Positions 6,825 to 14,587 of a stretch of DNA of 36,038 nt are shown piece after piece. The DNA is from UMGS1781 sp045650705 (GTDB lineage: Bacteria; Bacillota; Clostridia; TANB77; CAG-508). A model generated the notes under the pieces. It worked only from the letters and a program-made list of their open reading frames with translations, was not told where the DNA came from and made no database searches. A program made the position numbers and the translations under genes. Position 1 is the stretch's first letter. Each line of letters begins with the position of its first letter. The DNA is taken from positions 1 to 36,038 of the forward strand of contig JAZRRK010000041.1 in NCBI GenBank assembly GCA_045650705.1, read 5' to 3'.

Positions 6825-8479
6825 TAGTTTCCTCCACATATTTTATTTATTCTTTTTATTATAGAATCTTTTCCTAATATTTGCATTATTTCATAAAGGT
6901 CTGGTGTATTACATCTACCTGTTAAAGCCACTCTTATTACGGTACTTATATCTCCTACATGTCCTTTATATTTATCTGGTTCTTGTTTATATTGTTTAAC
7001 TTCTCTTGCATATCCCATTTCTTCTGCTAAATCTTTCATTCTGTCAAACCAAGTTTGTTTGTCATTTTCAATATCAAAATGTTTTTCTAAGTATGAATTT
7101 AATATTGTTTTTATTTCATCCATATTTGAGATTTTTTGGAATTCATAATTTGTATTATTTTCAAATACATTATCATACATATATTCTATTGATTTCTTAA
7201 TTTCAGACCATTTTGATATATCTTTTCTTGGTTTTTCATTTCCTCTTTCTATATTTAATATTCTAAGTGCATATTCTTTATCTATTTCTAGCCATTCTTT
7301 TAATTCATTGTCATATCTTTTAGCCCATTCTAATGATTCAAAATATATTTTCTCTGCTGTAAATTTTGATATAACATTTTTTGAAACATCTAATAGTTTT
7401 ACCATATCAAAGACTGCACCACTTACACTCATTTTATTTAGTTGTAACTCAAATTCAGTTATATCTGCATTTTTATTTGCTCTTCTCCAAGGTTCAAAAT
7501 TTGAGTTAGCAATATTAAGCAAGTATTCTACAACCGCTTCTTGTGGAATTCCTTCTTCATGATAATAACTTACTGCTGCTTCTGGGTCTTTTCTTTTACT
7601 TATTTTTCTTTTACTTCCATTCTCATCTTTCATTATAGTAGCAGTGTGAGCATATTTAGGTGGTTTAAATCCTAATGTTTTAAATAATTCTAAGTGTAAT
7701 GGTAATGATGATACCCATTCATCTCCACGAATTACATGTGTTACTCTCATTAGATGATCATCTATTGCATGAGCAAAATGATATGTTGGTAAGCCATCTG
7801 CTTTAATTATAACTATATCTTGGTCATTTTCTGGAAATTCTATATTTCCTTTTATAACATCTTTATGTTTTATTTTTCTATCTTCTCTACCTTGAGATCT
7901 AAATCTTATTATATACTGTTCTCCATTTTTAATTTTCTCAGCAGCTTCATTGGTTGGAAGATTTCTATACTTTGCCCATACTCCATAATATCCTGGTCTT
8001 ATTTTTGCAGTCTCTTGTTTTTGTCTTATTTCATCTAATTCTTCTGGTGTACAAAAGCAGGGATATGCTAGTCCTCTTTTAATTAATGATTTTGCATAAG
8101 CTTGGTATATTTCCTTTCTTTGGCTTTGCTTATATGGACCATAAATTCCTTTTTCTTCGGTTTCACCAACCATTCCTTCATCTGGTTCTATTCCAAAATC
8201 TTTTAAGCTATTTACAATTTGAACTGTACCATTTTCTATTTCTCTTTTTTGGTCTGTGTCTTCAATTCTTAATATAAAAACTCCATTTGATTGTTCTGCT
8301 AATTTTTTATCTATAATTCCTCCAAATAGCCCGCCTATATGAACAAATCCTGTTGGGCTAGGTGCAAAACGTGTTACCATTGCTCCTTCTGGTAAGTTCC
8401 TTTCTGGATATTTTTCCTCGTAATATTCTATTTCCTTTGAATTTGGAAATATTAAATCTGCTAATTCATTATAATCCAT
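6824..8479 (-). CDS. gltX: Glutamyl-tRNA synthetase
   Basis: A class I aminoacyl-tRNA synthetase that charges tRNA-Glu, and often tRNA-Gln for later amidation in Firmicutes. The class I motifs are FAPSPTGFVHIGG (residues 38-50, HIGH-like) and KISKR (292-296, KMSKS-like). RIEDTD at 71-76 and the Glu-site region HAIDDHLMRVTHVIRGDEW are also typical. At 551 residues it is longer than the common 485-residue form and has an N-terminal extension of about 30 residues before the catalytic core. It overlaps the upstream kinase gene by 11 nt and shares TAATG with the downstream HExxH gene, so all three are probably translated from one mRNA. AAAGGA sits further from the ATG than usual, fitting coupling to the kinase gene. 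Confidence 0.97.
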   Translation of the reverse strand: MDYNELADLIFPNSKEIEYYEEKYPERNLPEGAMVTRFAPSPTGFVHIGGLFGGIIDKKLAEQSNGVFILRIEDTDQKREIENGTVQIVNSLKDFGIEPDEGMVGETEEKGIYGPYKQSQRKEIYQAYAKSLIKRGLAYPCFCTPEELDEIRQKQETAKIRPGYYGVWAKYRNLPTNEAAEKIKNGEQYIIRFRSQGREDRKIKHKDVIKGNIEFPENDQDIVIIKADGLPTYHFAHAIDDHLMRVTHVIRGDEWVSSLPLHLELFKTLGFKPPKYAHTATIMKDENGSKRKISKRKDPEAAVSYYHEEGIPQEAVVEYLLNIANSNFEPWRRANKNADITEFELQLNKMSVSGAVFDMVKLLDVSKNVISKFTAEKIYFESLEWAKRYDNELKEWLEIDKEYALRILNIERGNEKPRKDISKWSEIKKSIEYMYDNVFENNTNYEFQKISNMDEIKTILNSYLEKHFDIENDKQTWFDRMKDLAEEMGYAREVKQYKQEPDKYKGHVGDISTVIRVALTGRCNTPDLYEIMQILGKDSIIKRINKICGGN

Positions 8480-9560
8480 ATTGTTTTATCATTCCTTTCA
8501 TTTTTTCTTCATTTTCTTCTATTTGTCTAACAATTTCAATTTGTGCTTTTGCTCTTATTAAATTATGATCTTCTTTTTCTTTATTTATTGCAAAATATAT
8601 ATCTCCGTTTAAATAATCAGCTAAAAATCTCAAAGAATTTTCATATGTCATCATCCATGCACCCATTGGTAATAATTCTAATTCTTGTTTTGTAATGGCA
8701 TCATTAATAGTAGATAAAAAACCTTTTACATATGCTTCAAATCTATTCATATCTACATATATTTTTGATAAATCTTCTTCATCTTCAGCTGCTAAAGTTA
8801 TACCTGTTCTAATTCCTTCTCCAAAATCATACACTAATGACCCTGGCATAATTGTGTCTAAATCTATTAAACATTTATACTCATTTGTATCTTTATCAAA
8901 TAATATATTGCTTAATTTTGTATCATTATGTGTTACTCTTAAAGGAATCTCTCCTGTTTCTAATTTACTTGTTATTATACTAGATCTTTCAATTCTTTTT
9001 TTATCTGTTAAAAATTTTATACATTCTTCAGCCTTTTCAAAACGTTCTTTTCTTTCTTTATTGTTTTCCTTGCTTTGCATTGCATCCATAAATTGTTTTA
9101 CTCTGTTTGGAGTGTAATGGAACTTTTCTATTATTTCATATAATGTTGATGCATCAAATCCGTCTACTTCTCTTTGAAAATCTCCTACTGCTTTTCCTGC
9201 TTGTTCTAATACTTGTAGACTTTCTGTTGATATATATGTCTTTGTATTATTTATAAATTCTTGCATTCTCCAATTATTATATATGTATTTTGGATCTTCT
9301 TCTCTTGTTTTTATAAAAGTTAATGTTGTAGAATCTTCTTTTTGTTTTATAAATTGTGTGACTTTTTCTATATTGCTCATTAGTTCTGTAATATTTGGAA
9401 AAACACTTGTATTTACATATTGTAATATGTATTTCTTACCATCATCGTAGTTTATTAAATATGTTTTATTTATATGTCCACTTTCTATTAACTTTGCATC
9501 TACTGGTAACCCATTAATATCAAATTTTTTTGCTATTTGTAATATTTCCTGTTTTTTCAT
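8469..9560 (-). CDS. nahK: N-acetylhexosamine 1-kinase (NahK-like, APH fold)
   Basis: Characterised NahK phosphorylates C1 of GlcNAc or GalNAc, in bifidobacteria within the lacto-N-biose/galacto-N-biose pathway. This 363-residue protein matches NahK along its length: GHINKTYLI (28-36), YILQYVNTSVFP (44-55), IPLRVTHNDTKLSNIL (205-220) with the catalytic-loop HND at 211-213, and CLIDLDTIMPGSLVYDFGEGI (230-250), giving the metal-binding Asp residues D233-D235 and D245. The start ATG at 9560 follows GGAGG. It sits between a 59-aa membrane protein and gltX. No lacto-N-biose phosphorylase, epimerase or uridylyltransferase is nearby, so the natural sugar is uncertain; a role in amino-sugar recycling is plausible. 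Choline or homoserine kinases share the fold but lack these NahK blocks. Confidence 0.8.
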   Translation of the reverse strand: MKKQEILQIAKKFDINGLPVDAKLIESGHINKTYLINYDDGKKYILQYVNTSVFPNITELMSNIEKVTQFIKQKEDSTTLTFIKTREEDPKYIYNNWRMQEFINNTKTYISTESLQVLEQAGKAVGDFQREVDGFDASTLYEIIEKFHYTPNRVKQFMDAMQSKENNKERKERFEKAEECIKFLTDKKRIERSSIITSKLETGEIPLRVTHNDTKLSNILFDKDTNEYKCLIDLDTIMPGSLVYDFGEGIRTGITLAAEDEEDLSKIYVDMNRFEAYVKGFLSTINDAITKQELELLPMGAWMMTYENSLRFLADYLNGDIYFAINKEKEDHNLIRAKAQIEIVRQIEENEEKMKGMIKQYGL

Positions 9561-9579
9561 AATACCTCCATTTTAGTTG

Positions 9580-9759
9580 TTATAACATAATTAAAAATCC
9601 CCCTACTATTGCTATAACAAATCCTGTAATTTTTAAAGCATGCACTGCTTCATTTTGATCTCCAAAGCTAAATATTTTTCTTGTTATATGTCTAGCGTCA
9701 TATATTAATATAACTCCAAACATTACTATAATTGTTCCAATTATTGCAATTAATTTCAT
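9580..9759 (-). CDS. Small two-helix membrane protein, 59 aa
   Basis: A short ORF from ATG at 9759 to TAA at 9580, with AAAGGAGC 8 nt before the start and 19 nt between its stop and the NahK-like start. The product begins MKLIAIIGTIIVMFGVILIY, a first membrane helix (about 2-20), followed by a charged loop, DARHITRKIFSFGDQNE, and a second helix (about 43-59) ending GGFLIML. I do not recognise the family. The hydrophobic-charged-hydrophobic pattern, the ribosome binding site and its place at the head of the operon make it a real gene. Function unknown. Confidence 0.75.
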   Translation of the reverse strand: MKLIAIIGTIIVMFGVILIYDARHITRKIFSFGDQNEAVHALKITGFVIAIVGGFLIML

Positions 9760-9791
9760 ATTATTTGCTCCTTTTAAATTCTACATAGGAA

Positions 9792-9797
9792 ATTATA
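9792..9797 (-). promoter_or_regulatory. Likely -10 of the operon running from 9759 to queA
   Basis: On the minus strand there is an extended -10, TGA-TATAAT, with the hexamer at 9792-9797, 33 nt before the start of the 59-aa gene. The -35 position has only TACAAA, consistent with an extended -10 promoter. It would drive the 59-aa gene, kinase, gltX and the HExxH gene. Confidence 0.5.
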
Positions 9798-9890
9798 TCA
9801 CATATTTTTTATTTTTTGTATAGGTGAGGCGAATTTTATTACGTTTTTTGGATAAACTATATACAAATTTTAATCTTGGAGGTCTTTTAT

Positions 9891-10502
9891 TTGAAAATTT
9901 TACTGTTTCTTATCGTTGGAATGTCTATTTTTTTAACAGGCTGTGGCAATAATGATATTCCTGCTGAAAATATCGATGATTATAATACTGAAAAGTTATC
10001 TGCTTCTGATACTTCTCCTAATAAAGCTTCAAATGAACCTACTGAAGAACCTCTTTCTTCTTTTTCTACTAAAGTTTCTCAAAAAGACCCTGATAGGCAA
10101 ACAAATATAACTCTTGCCTGTAATTCTCTAAACGGTATTATTGTTAAAGCAGGAGAAACTTTTTCTTTTTGTAATACTCTTGGTCCTGCTACGCCTGAAG
10201 ATGGATATAAAAAGGCAGACACATTCGATTCCGAAGGCAATACTATTCAAGCTTATGGTGGAGGAAAATGTCAGGTAAGTACTACTTTATATAATGCTGT
10301 ACTTAATGCTTCTGGTTTAACTGTTGTTGAAAGACATGAACATAGTGGTCCTGTATACTATGTTCCAGAAGGTATGGATGCTTGTGTAAGCTATGGTTCT
10401 TGTGATTTTCAGTTTGCTAATAATAATGATTTTGATATTAAATTATATGTTTCTAATACACCTGATAGTGTTGATGTTAGTATTGTTAAAATTTCGTCAT
10501 AA
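9891..10502 (+). CDS. VanW-domain lipoprotein
   Basis: A predicted lipoprotein with a VanW domain; VanW occurs in some vancomycin-resistance clusters and in many Clostridia, but its biochemical role is unknown. The start is taken as the TTG at 9891, 8 nt after GGAGG (9878-9882); a TTG at 9876 lies on the ribosome binding site itself. The signal peptide MKILLFLIVGMSIFLTGC has a lipobox LTGC with Cys18. A Ser/Thr/Glu-rich linker runs to about residue 65. The VanW domain covers about 68-195: LNGIIVKAGETFSF, then GGGKCQVSTTLYNAVL with its conserved Cys, ERHEHSGPVYYVPEGMDA, and a final DFQFANNND. The protein is 203 aa. It is plus-strand, opposite to its neighbours, and followed by a D-Ala-D-Ala carboxypeptidase gene, which suggests a cell-wall job. 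Confidence 0.9.
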   Translation: MKILLFLIVGMSIFLTGCGNNDIPAENIDDYNTEKLSASDTSPNKASNEPTEEPLSSFSTKVSQKDPDRQTNITLACNSLNGIIVKAGETFSFCNTLGPATPEDGYKKADTFDSEGNTIQAYGGGKCQVSTTLYNAVLNASGLTVVERHEHSGPVYYVPEGMDACVSYGSCDFQFANNNDFDIKLYVSNTPDSVDVSIVKISS

Positions 10503-10516
10503 TTACTATAAAATCC

Positions 10517-10648
10517 GCCCAATCTCGTCGGAGTTATATATGTTTTGTTCTCATAAAAACAGTCAACATGGCTACGAGGGTAATCCGTAAGCCGTTGGCT
10601 TGTTGCCAGTTTTTATTCAAAAAAAAATATATAACTCCTGCGTTGGGC
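10517..10648 (+). repeat. 132-nt structured dispersed repeat, copy A
   Basis: First of three copies of an intergenic element. Nested pairings: GCCCAA 10517-10522 with TTGGGC 10643-10648; GAGTTATATAT 10531-10541 with ATATATAACTC 10627-10637; ATAAAAAC 10553-10560 with GTTTTTAT 10609-10616; CAACA 10564-10568 with TGTTG 10601-10605; AAGCC-gtt-GGCTT 10589-10601. CTCGT (10524-10528) in the left internal loop can also pair with ACGAG (10574-10578) in the centre. It sits right after the VanW gene, in the same orientation. There is no ORF and no clear target duplication. Copies B (14450-14582) and C (18437-18568) are nearly identical. Confidence 0.92.
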
Positions 10649-10731
10649 TCTTTTCTGCATTAAGTCTTTATTCTTTAATCCATTCTAGTTATAATTTTAT
10701 ACTTTGTTCATATAATTTAATATATAATCTG

Positions 10732-10898
10732 CCTAAATCTTAAATAATATAGATTGCAAACGAGGTCGACCCTTGAGGAGCCGGAGGCGTGCAATTCTTA
10801 CTATAATACTAGTTATCGTAATAATTAATTAGAATATAGTAGATATTAAACCGCGGCTGGAGACCGCAAGTTAAAATCTATATTATTTAAGATTTAGG
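10732..10898. repeat. 167-nt element with perfect 24-bp inverted-repeat ends
   Basis: The arms 10732-10755 (starting CCTAAATCTTAAAT) and 10875-10898 (ending AAGATTTAGG) are perfect reverse complements over 24 bp. The interior holds more hairpins: ATTGCA/TGCAAT (10753-10758 and about 10800), a stem starting TACTATA and closing with TATAGTA, and GCGG-ctggaga-CCGC near 10852-10866. AGCCG in the first arm can pair with CGGCT in the third. The element lies 38 nt before the carboxypeptidase start and would be in its 5' leader if transcription begins upstream. The GC-rich interior in an AT-rich gap suggests a folded RNA or a mobile element. Only one copy is in the window. Confidence 0.8.
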
Positions 10899-10935
10899 TT
10901 AGTATAGATTTTTTAAATTCATAATGGAGGATTTT

Positions 10936-12159
10936 ATGAATAAAATTTTTACATATTTTTTAATTTTTATTTTGTTGTGTTCGTGTATAAGTCCTGTTCT
11001 TGCATCTGATAGCGTTTTTGTTTGGTCTGATTTCTCTCTTCCTGAAGCTATTTCTACTTCTGCTGCTATTAATAGTCAAGAGGGGAATTTTCTTAATTTA
11101 ACTTGCGGTGGTGCTATTCTTATGGAACAATCTACAGGTACTATTCTTTATGATCATAACATCCATGAACAGCTTAGACCTGCCAGTGTTACTAAAGTTA
11201 TGACTATTTTACTTATCATGGAAGCTCTTGATAATGGTGTTATTTCTCTTGAGGATAATGTTTCTTGTTCTGAAACTGCTGCGTCTATGGGTGGTTCTCA
11301 AATTTGGTTAGATACAACTGAAACTTTAACTGTTAATGAAATGTTAAAAGCTATTTGCGTTGTTTCTGCTAATGATTGCTGTGTTGCTATGGCTGAACAT
11401 ATTTCTGGTAGTCAAGAATTATTTGTTGAGCAGATGAATAAACGTGCTAAAGAACTTGGAATGAATGATACAACATTTAAAAATTGCCATGGTATTGATG
11501 AGGATGGTCATGTTACATCAGCCTATGATATTGCTCTTATGTCTAGGGAACTTATGATTAATCATCCTTCTATTACAAATTACACCACAATTTGGATGGA
11601 TAGTTTAAGGAATGGTGAATCTGAACTAGTTAATACTAATAAATTACTTAGAAATTATGAAGGTTGTACTGGATTAAAAACTGGTTCTACTTCAATTGCT
11701 TTATTTAATCTTTCTGCAACTGCTACAAGAGATGATCTTTCTTTAATCGCTGTTGTTATGAGAGGAGAAACTTCTAACATTCGTTTTGAAGAAGCTAAAA
11801 AACTTTTAGATTACGGTTTTAGTAATTTTGAATATTACAAATATAGTAATAAAGGTGATTCTGTAAAAAATATTACAGTAAATAAGGGAACAAATTCAAA
11901 TGTTGAAATTTCATTTGAAAATGATGCTGGGGCATTAATTCCAAAAGGTCAATCTTCAAATATTACAACGACAGTTGCTCTTCCAGAAATTATTGAAGCT
12001 CCTGTTACAAAAGGTCAAAAAGTTGGAGAAGTTATTTTCTCATTAAATGATGAAATTCTAGGAACTGTAAATTTAATTGCTAATGATGATGTAAAAAAAT
12101 TGAGCTTTGGCAATATGCTAGCTCATGTGGTTGAGAGTTGGTTTACGTTATTGAGATAA
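10936..12159 (+). CDS. dacF: D-alanyl-D-alanine carboxypeptidase (DacF-type PBP)
   Basis: A low-molecular-weight penicillin-binding protein that trims the terminal D-Ala of peptidoglycan stem peptides. The start is the ATG at 10936, 5 nt after GGAGG; the earlier ATG at 10924 overlaps that site. The product is 407 aa. A signal peptide (MNKIFTYFLIFILLCSC..VLA) is followed by the peptidase S11 domain with all three catalytic motifs: SVTK at 84-87, SAN at 144-146 and KTG at 248-250. A C-terminal PBP5-type beta domain follows, ending in the amphipathic tail MLAHVVESWFTLLR, which could hold it on the membrane. It shares the plus strand with the VanW gene. The exact paralogue (DacF, DacA or DacB type) is inferred. 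Confidence 0.93.
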   Translation: MNKIFTYFLIFILLCSCISPVLASDSVFVWSDFSLPEAISTSAAINSQEGNFLNLTCGGAILMEQSTGTILYDHNIHEQLRPASVTKVMTILLIMEALDNGVISLEDNVSCSETAASMGGSQIWLDTTETLTVNEMLKAICVVSANDCCVAMAEHISGSQELFVEQMNKRAKELGMNDTTFKNCHGIDEDGHVTSAYDIALMSRELMINHPSITNYTTIWMDSLRNGESELVNTNKLLRNYEGCTGLKTGSTSIALFNLSATATRDDLSLIAVVMRGETSNIRFEEAKKLLDYGFSNFEYYKYSNKGDSVKNITVNKGTNSNVEISFENDAGALIPKGQSSNITTTVALPEIIEAPVTKGQKVGEVIFSLNDEILGTVNLIANDDVKKLSFGNMLAHVVESWFTLLR

Positions 12160-12168
12160 CATGATAAC

Positions 12169-12190
12169 AGGTCGCTAAAAATAGCGACCT
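12169..12190. terminator. Hairpin between the convergent dacF and rubredoxin genes
   Basis: AGGTCGCTA-aaaa-TAGCGACCT is a perfect 9-bp stem, 9 nt after the carboxypeptidase stop and 11 nt after the rubredoxin stop. The plus side continues ATTATTATTT, a weak U-rich tract; the minus side has none. It probably mainly serves the plus-strand gene. Confidence 0.65.
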
Positions 12191-12201
12191 ATTATTATTT
12201 A

Positions 12202-12339
12202 TTAATCAACTTTTTTAAACATATCTTTTCCTACTCCGCATAAAGGACATACCCAATCTTCTGGTAAATCTTCAAATTTTACTCCTTCTGCCTCTTCATC
12301 ATAAATATGTCCACATACTGTACATACGTATTGATTCAT
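12202..12339 (-). CDS. Rubredoxin
   Basis: A small one-iron electron carrier of the cytoplasm, common in anaerobes for oxygen and peroxide detoxification. The 45-residue product reads MNQYVCTVCGHIYDEEAEGV and continues to a second iron site, CPLCG. The four Cys ligands are C6, C9, C31 and C34, and W29 precedes the second pair as usual. It is a little shorter than the common 52-54 residues, ending soon after the second pair (VGKDMFKKVD). The start ATG at 12339 has GGGAGGTGA upstream. It lies 19 nt downstream of topA on the same strand, so it may be co-transcribed with it. No redox partner gene is close by. Confidence 0.95.
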   Translation of the reverse strand: MNQYVCTVCGHIYDEEAEGVKFEDLPEDWVCPLCGVGKDMFKKVD

Positions 12340-12358
12340 CTTCTGTCACCTCCCTTAA

Positions 12359-14398
12359 TTATTTTTTCTTTGTTCTTTTTGTAGTTTTTCTCTTAGTTTT
12401 TGCCTTTACAACTTTTTTCTCTTTTCCTTCTTGTGATGGTTTATTCCAAGATATATAATCACATTTTTCTGGATTATTTTCACATATATAATAATTTCTT
12501 CTTCTCTTTGTTTTTCTAACTTGGATTTTTCCTCCACATTTTGGACATGCCTCATCAATTGTTTCAACTAATGGTTTTGCGTTTTGACATTCCGGATATC
12601 CTGGGCAAGCTAAGAATTTACCATATCTACCGTATTTTATTACCATCATTCTACCACATTTTTCACATGGCACATCTGATACTTCATATTCTAATTTTAC
12701 ATGTTCTAATTCTTTTTCTACTTTTTCTACTACATTTTTAAATGGTCCATAAAATTCTTGTATAACTTTTTTCCATTCTTCTTTTCCTTCTGCAATTCCA
12801 TCAAATTTTTCTTCCATTTCAGCTGTAAATTCTACATTTATAACATCTGGGAAATTTTCTACTAATAGTTTGTTTACTATTTTACCAAGCTCTGTTGGAT
12901 GTAGTTGTTTCTGCATTTTTTCTATATATCTCCTTGCTAATATTGTTGTAATTGTAGGAGAATAAGTACTTGGTCTTCCTATTCCTTTTTCCTCTAATGT
13001 TTTTACAAGGCTTGCTTCTGTATATCTTGGTGGTGGTTCTGTGAAACTTTGTTTTGTTTCTATCTTTTCTTTTTTTACTTCCTGTCCCTCCACTAATGAT
13101 GGGATTTTTTCAAATTCTTCTTTTTCTTCAAAGTCCAATGTTTCTACATATAGAGTCATAAATCCTTTGAATTTTATTGTTTGACCATTAGCTCTAAAAT
13201 TGTAGTCGTTTGCCAATATTTTTACTGCAATTGTATCATATATTGCTGCTGCCATTTGGCTTGCTATAAATCTATTATATATTAATCTGTATAACTTATA
13301 TTGATCTGCTGTCAAGCTTGATTTGATTTTCTCTGGTGATAGTTCTACATATGTTGGTCTTATAGCTTCATGTGCATCTTGGGCTTCTGCTTTTGATTTA
13401 TAATATCTATTTTCATAGTATTCTGGTCCATATTCTGCTTCTATGTAGTTTTTTGCCCATTTTCTTGCTTCTTCTGATATTCTAGTAGAATCTGTTCTCA
13501 TATATGTAATTAAACCTACTGTTCCTTTACCTTCTACTTTAACACCTTCATAAAGTCCTTGTGCTACAGACATTGTTTTTTTAATTGAAAAGCCTAATTT
13601 TCTTGATGCTTCTTGTTGCATTGTACTTGTTGTAAATGGTGGTGCTGGTGTTCTTTTCTTTTCGCCATTTTTTACTTCTTCTACAACGTATTTAGCTTTT
13701 TCTATTTGTTCTATTATTTGTTTTACTTCATCTTCTGAATGTATATCTATTTTTTTATTATCTTTACCATAGAATTTCGCTTGGAAACTTTTTTTGCTTT
13801 TTGCATCTTTTAAATTTGCATATATATTCCAATATTCTTCTGGTATAAAGTTTTCTATTTCTTCTTCTCTTTCTACTATTAGTTTTACTGCTACTGATTG
13901 AACTCTTCCTGCTGATAAACCTTTTTGTACTTTTTTCCATAATACTGGGCTTATTTTATAACCTACAACTCTATCTAACACTCTTCTTGCTTGTTGAGCA
14001 TCTGTTAAGTCCATATCTATTTTTCTTGGCTCTTTTATTGCATTTTTTACTGCTTCTTTTGTAATTTCATTAAATGTTACTCTACATATTTCATTTGGGT
14101 CTATATCTAAAATATGTGCCAAATGCCATGCTATTGCTTCTCCTTCACGGTCAGGGTCAGTTGCCAGATATACTTTTTTAGCATCTTTTGCATCTTTTTT
14201 TAGTTTTTTAATTAAATCTCCTTTTCCTCTAATATTTATATATTGAGGCTCAAGAGTCTTTTCATCTACTCCCATTTTTGATTTGGGTAAATCTCTAATA
14301 TGACCCATTGATGCAACAACTTTTGTATTTCCACCTAAAAATTTCTTTATTGTGTTCGCCTTTGCAGGTGATTCCACTATTATTAACTTATCTGTCAT
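12359..14398 (-). CDS. topA: DNA topoisomerase I
   Basis: A type IA topoisomerase that relaxes negative supercoils by cutting one strand. The 679-residue product has the N-terminal TOPRIM domain (LIIVESPAKANTIKKFL at 5-21, acidic motif DPDRE at 81-85), the LSAGRVQSVA block (161-170), and the active-site tyrosine Y299 in GLITYMRTDSTR. The C-terminus has two four-cysteine zinc modules, one starting CEKCGRMM and the next CPKCGGKI, and a basic tail rich in KRKTTKRTKKK that probably helps DNA binding. The start ATG at 14398 has AGGAGG just upstream. Repeat copy B lies directly upstream. Confidence 0.98.
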   Translation of the reverse strand: MTDKLIIVESPAKANTIKKFLGGNTKVVASMGHIRDLPKSKMGVDEKTLEPQYINIRGKGDLIKKLKKDAKDAKKVYLATDPDREGEAIAWHLAHILDIDPNEICRVTFNEITKEAVKNAIKEPRKIDMDLTDAQQARRVLDRVVGYKISPVLWKKVQKGLSAGRVQSVAVKLIVEREEEIENFIPEEYWNIYANLKDAKSKKSFQAKFYGKDNKKIDIHSEDEVKQIIEQIEKAKYVVEEVKNGEKKRTPAPPFTTSTMQQEASRKLGFSIKKTMSVAQGLYEGVKVEGKGTVGLITYMRTDSTRISEEARKWAKNYIEAEYGPEYYENRYYKSKAEAQDAHEAIRPTYVELSPEKIKSSLTADQYKLYRLIYNRFIASQMAAAIYDTIAVKILANDYNFRANGQTIKFKGFMTLYVETLDFEEKEEFEKIPSLVEGQEVKKEKIETKQSFTEPPPRYTEASLVKTLEEKGIGRPSTYSPTITTILARRYIEKMQKQLHPTELGKIVNKLLVENFPDVINVEFTAEMEEKFDGIAEGKEEWKKVIQEFYGPFKNVVEKVEKELEHVKLEYEVSDVPCEKCGRMMVIKYGRYGKFLACPGYPECQNAKPLVETIDEACPKCGGKIQVRKTKRRRNYYICENNPEKCDYISWNKPSQEGKEKKVVKAKTKRKTTKRTKKK

Positions 14399-14449
14399 TT
14401 TTTCCTCCTATTATAGTTATTTGCAAAATCTATTCTTTAATCTATAGCA

Positions 14450-14582
14450 GCCCAACGCAGGAGTTATATATTTTTTTCGAATAAAAACGAGCAACAAGCC
14501 AACGGCTTACGGATTACCCTCGTCAGCCATGTTGACTGCTTTTTATGAGAACAAAACATATATAACTCCGACGAGATTGGGC
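14450..14582 (-). repeat. 133-nt structured dispersed repeat, copy B (inverted)
   Basis: Second copy of the element at 10517-10648, on the opposite strand, between the alpha/beta hydrolase stop (14588) and the topA start (14398). Read on the minus strand it keeps all nested stems and the outer GCCCAA/TTGGGC ends. It has one extra G in the centre (CTGACGAGGG), which lengthens the possible CTCGTC/GACGAG contact to 6 bp. Its orientation matches transcription of both flanking genes. Confidence 0.92.
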
Positions 14583-14587
14583 GGACT

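Noticed and set aside
10508..10655. Riboswitch or T-box reading of the 132-nt element
   Set aside because: No known aptamer or T-box motif is seen, copies face different gene types, and copy C is antisense to its neighbours.
10503..10935. A small coding gene in the gap between the VanW and dacF genes
   Set aside because: Short frames such as 10393-10590 run through the VanW gene and the repeat, without a ribosome binding site; the gap is better explained by two structured elements.
10924..10938. Upstream start codons for dacF (10924), queA (5467), the HExxH gene (6839), wecB (33223) and the AlgI-like gene (29453)
   Set aside because: In each case the ribosome binding site lies at or after the upstream codon, or is missing there, and fits the later start.
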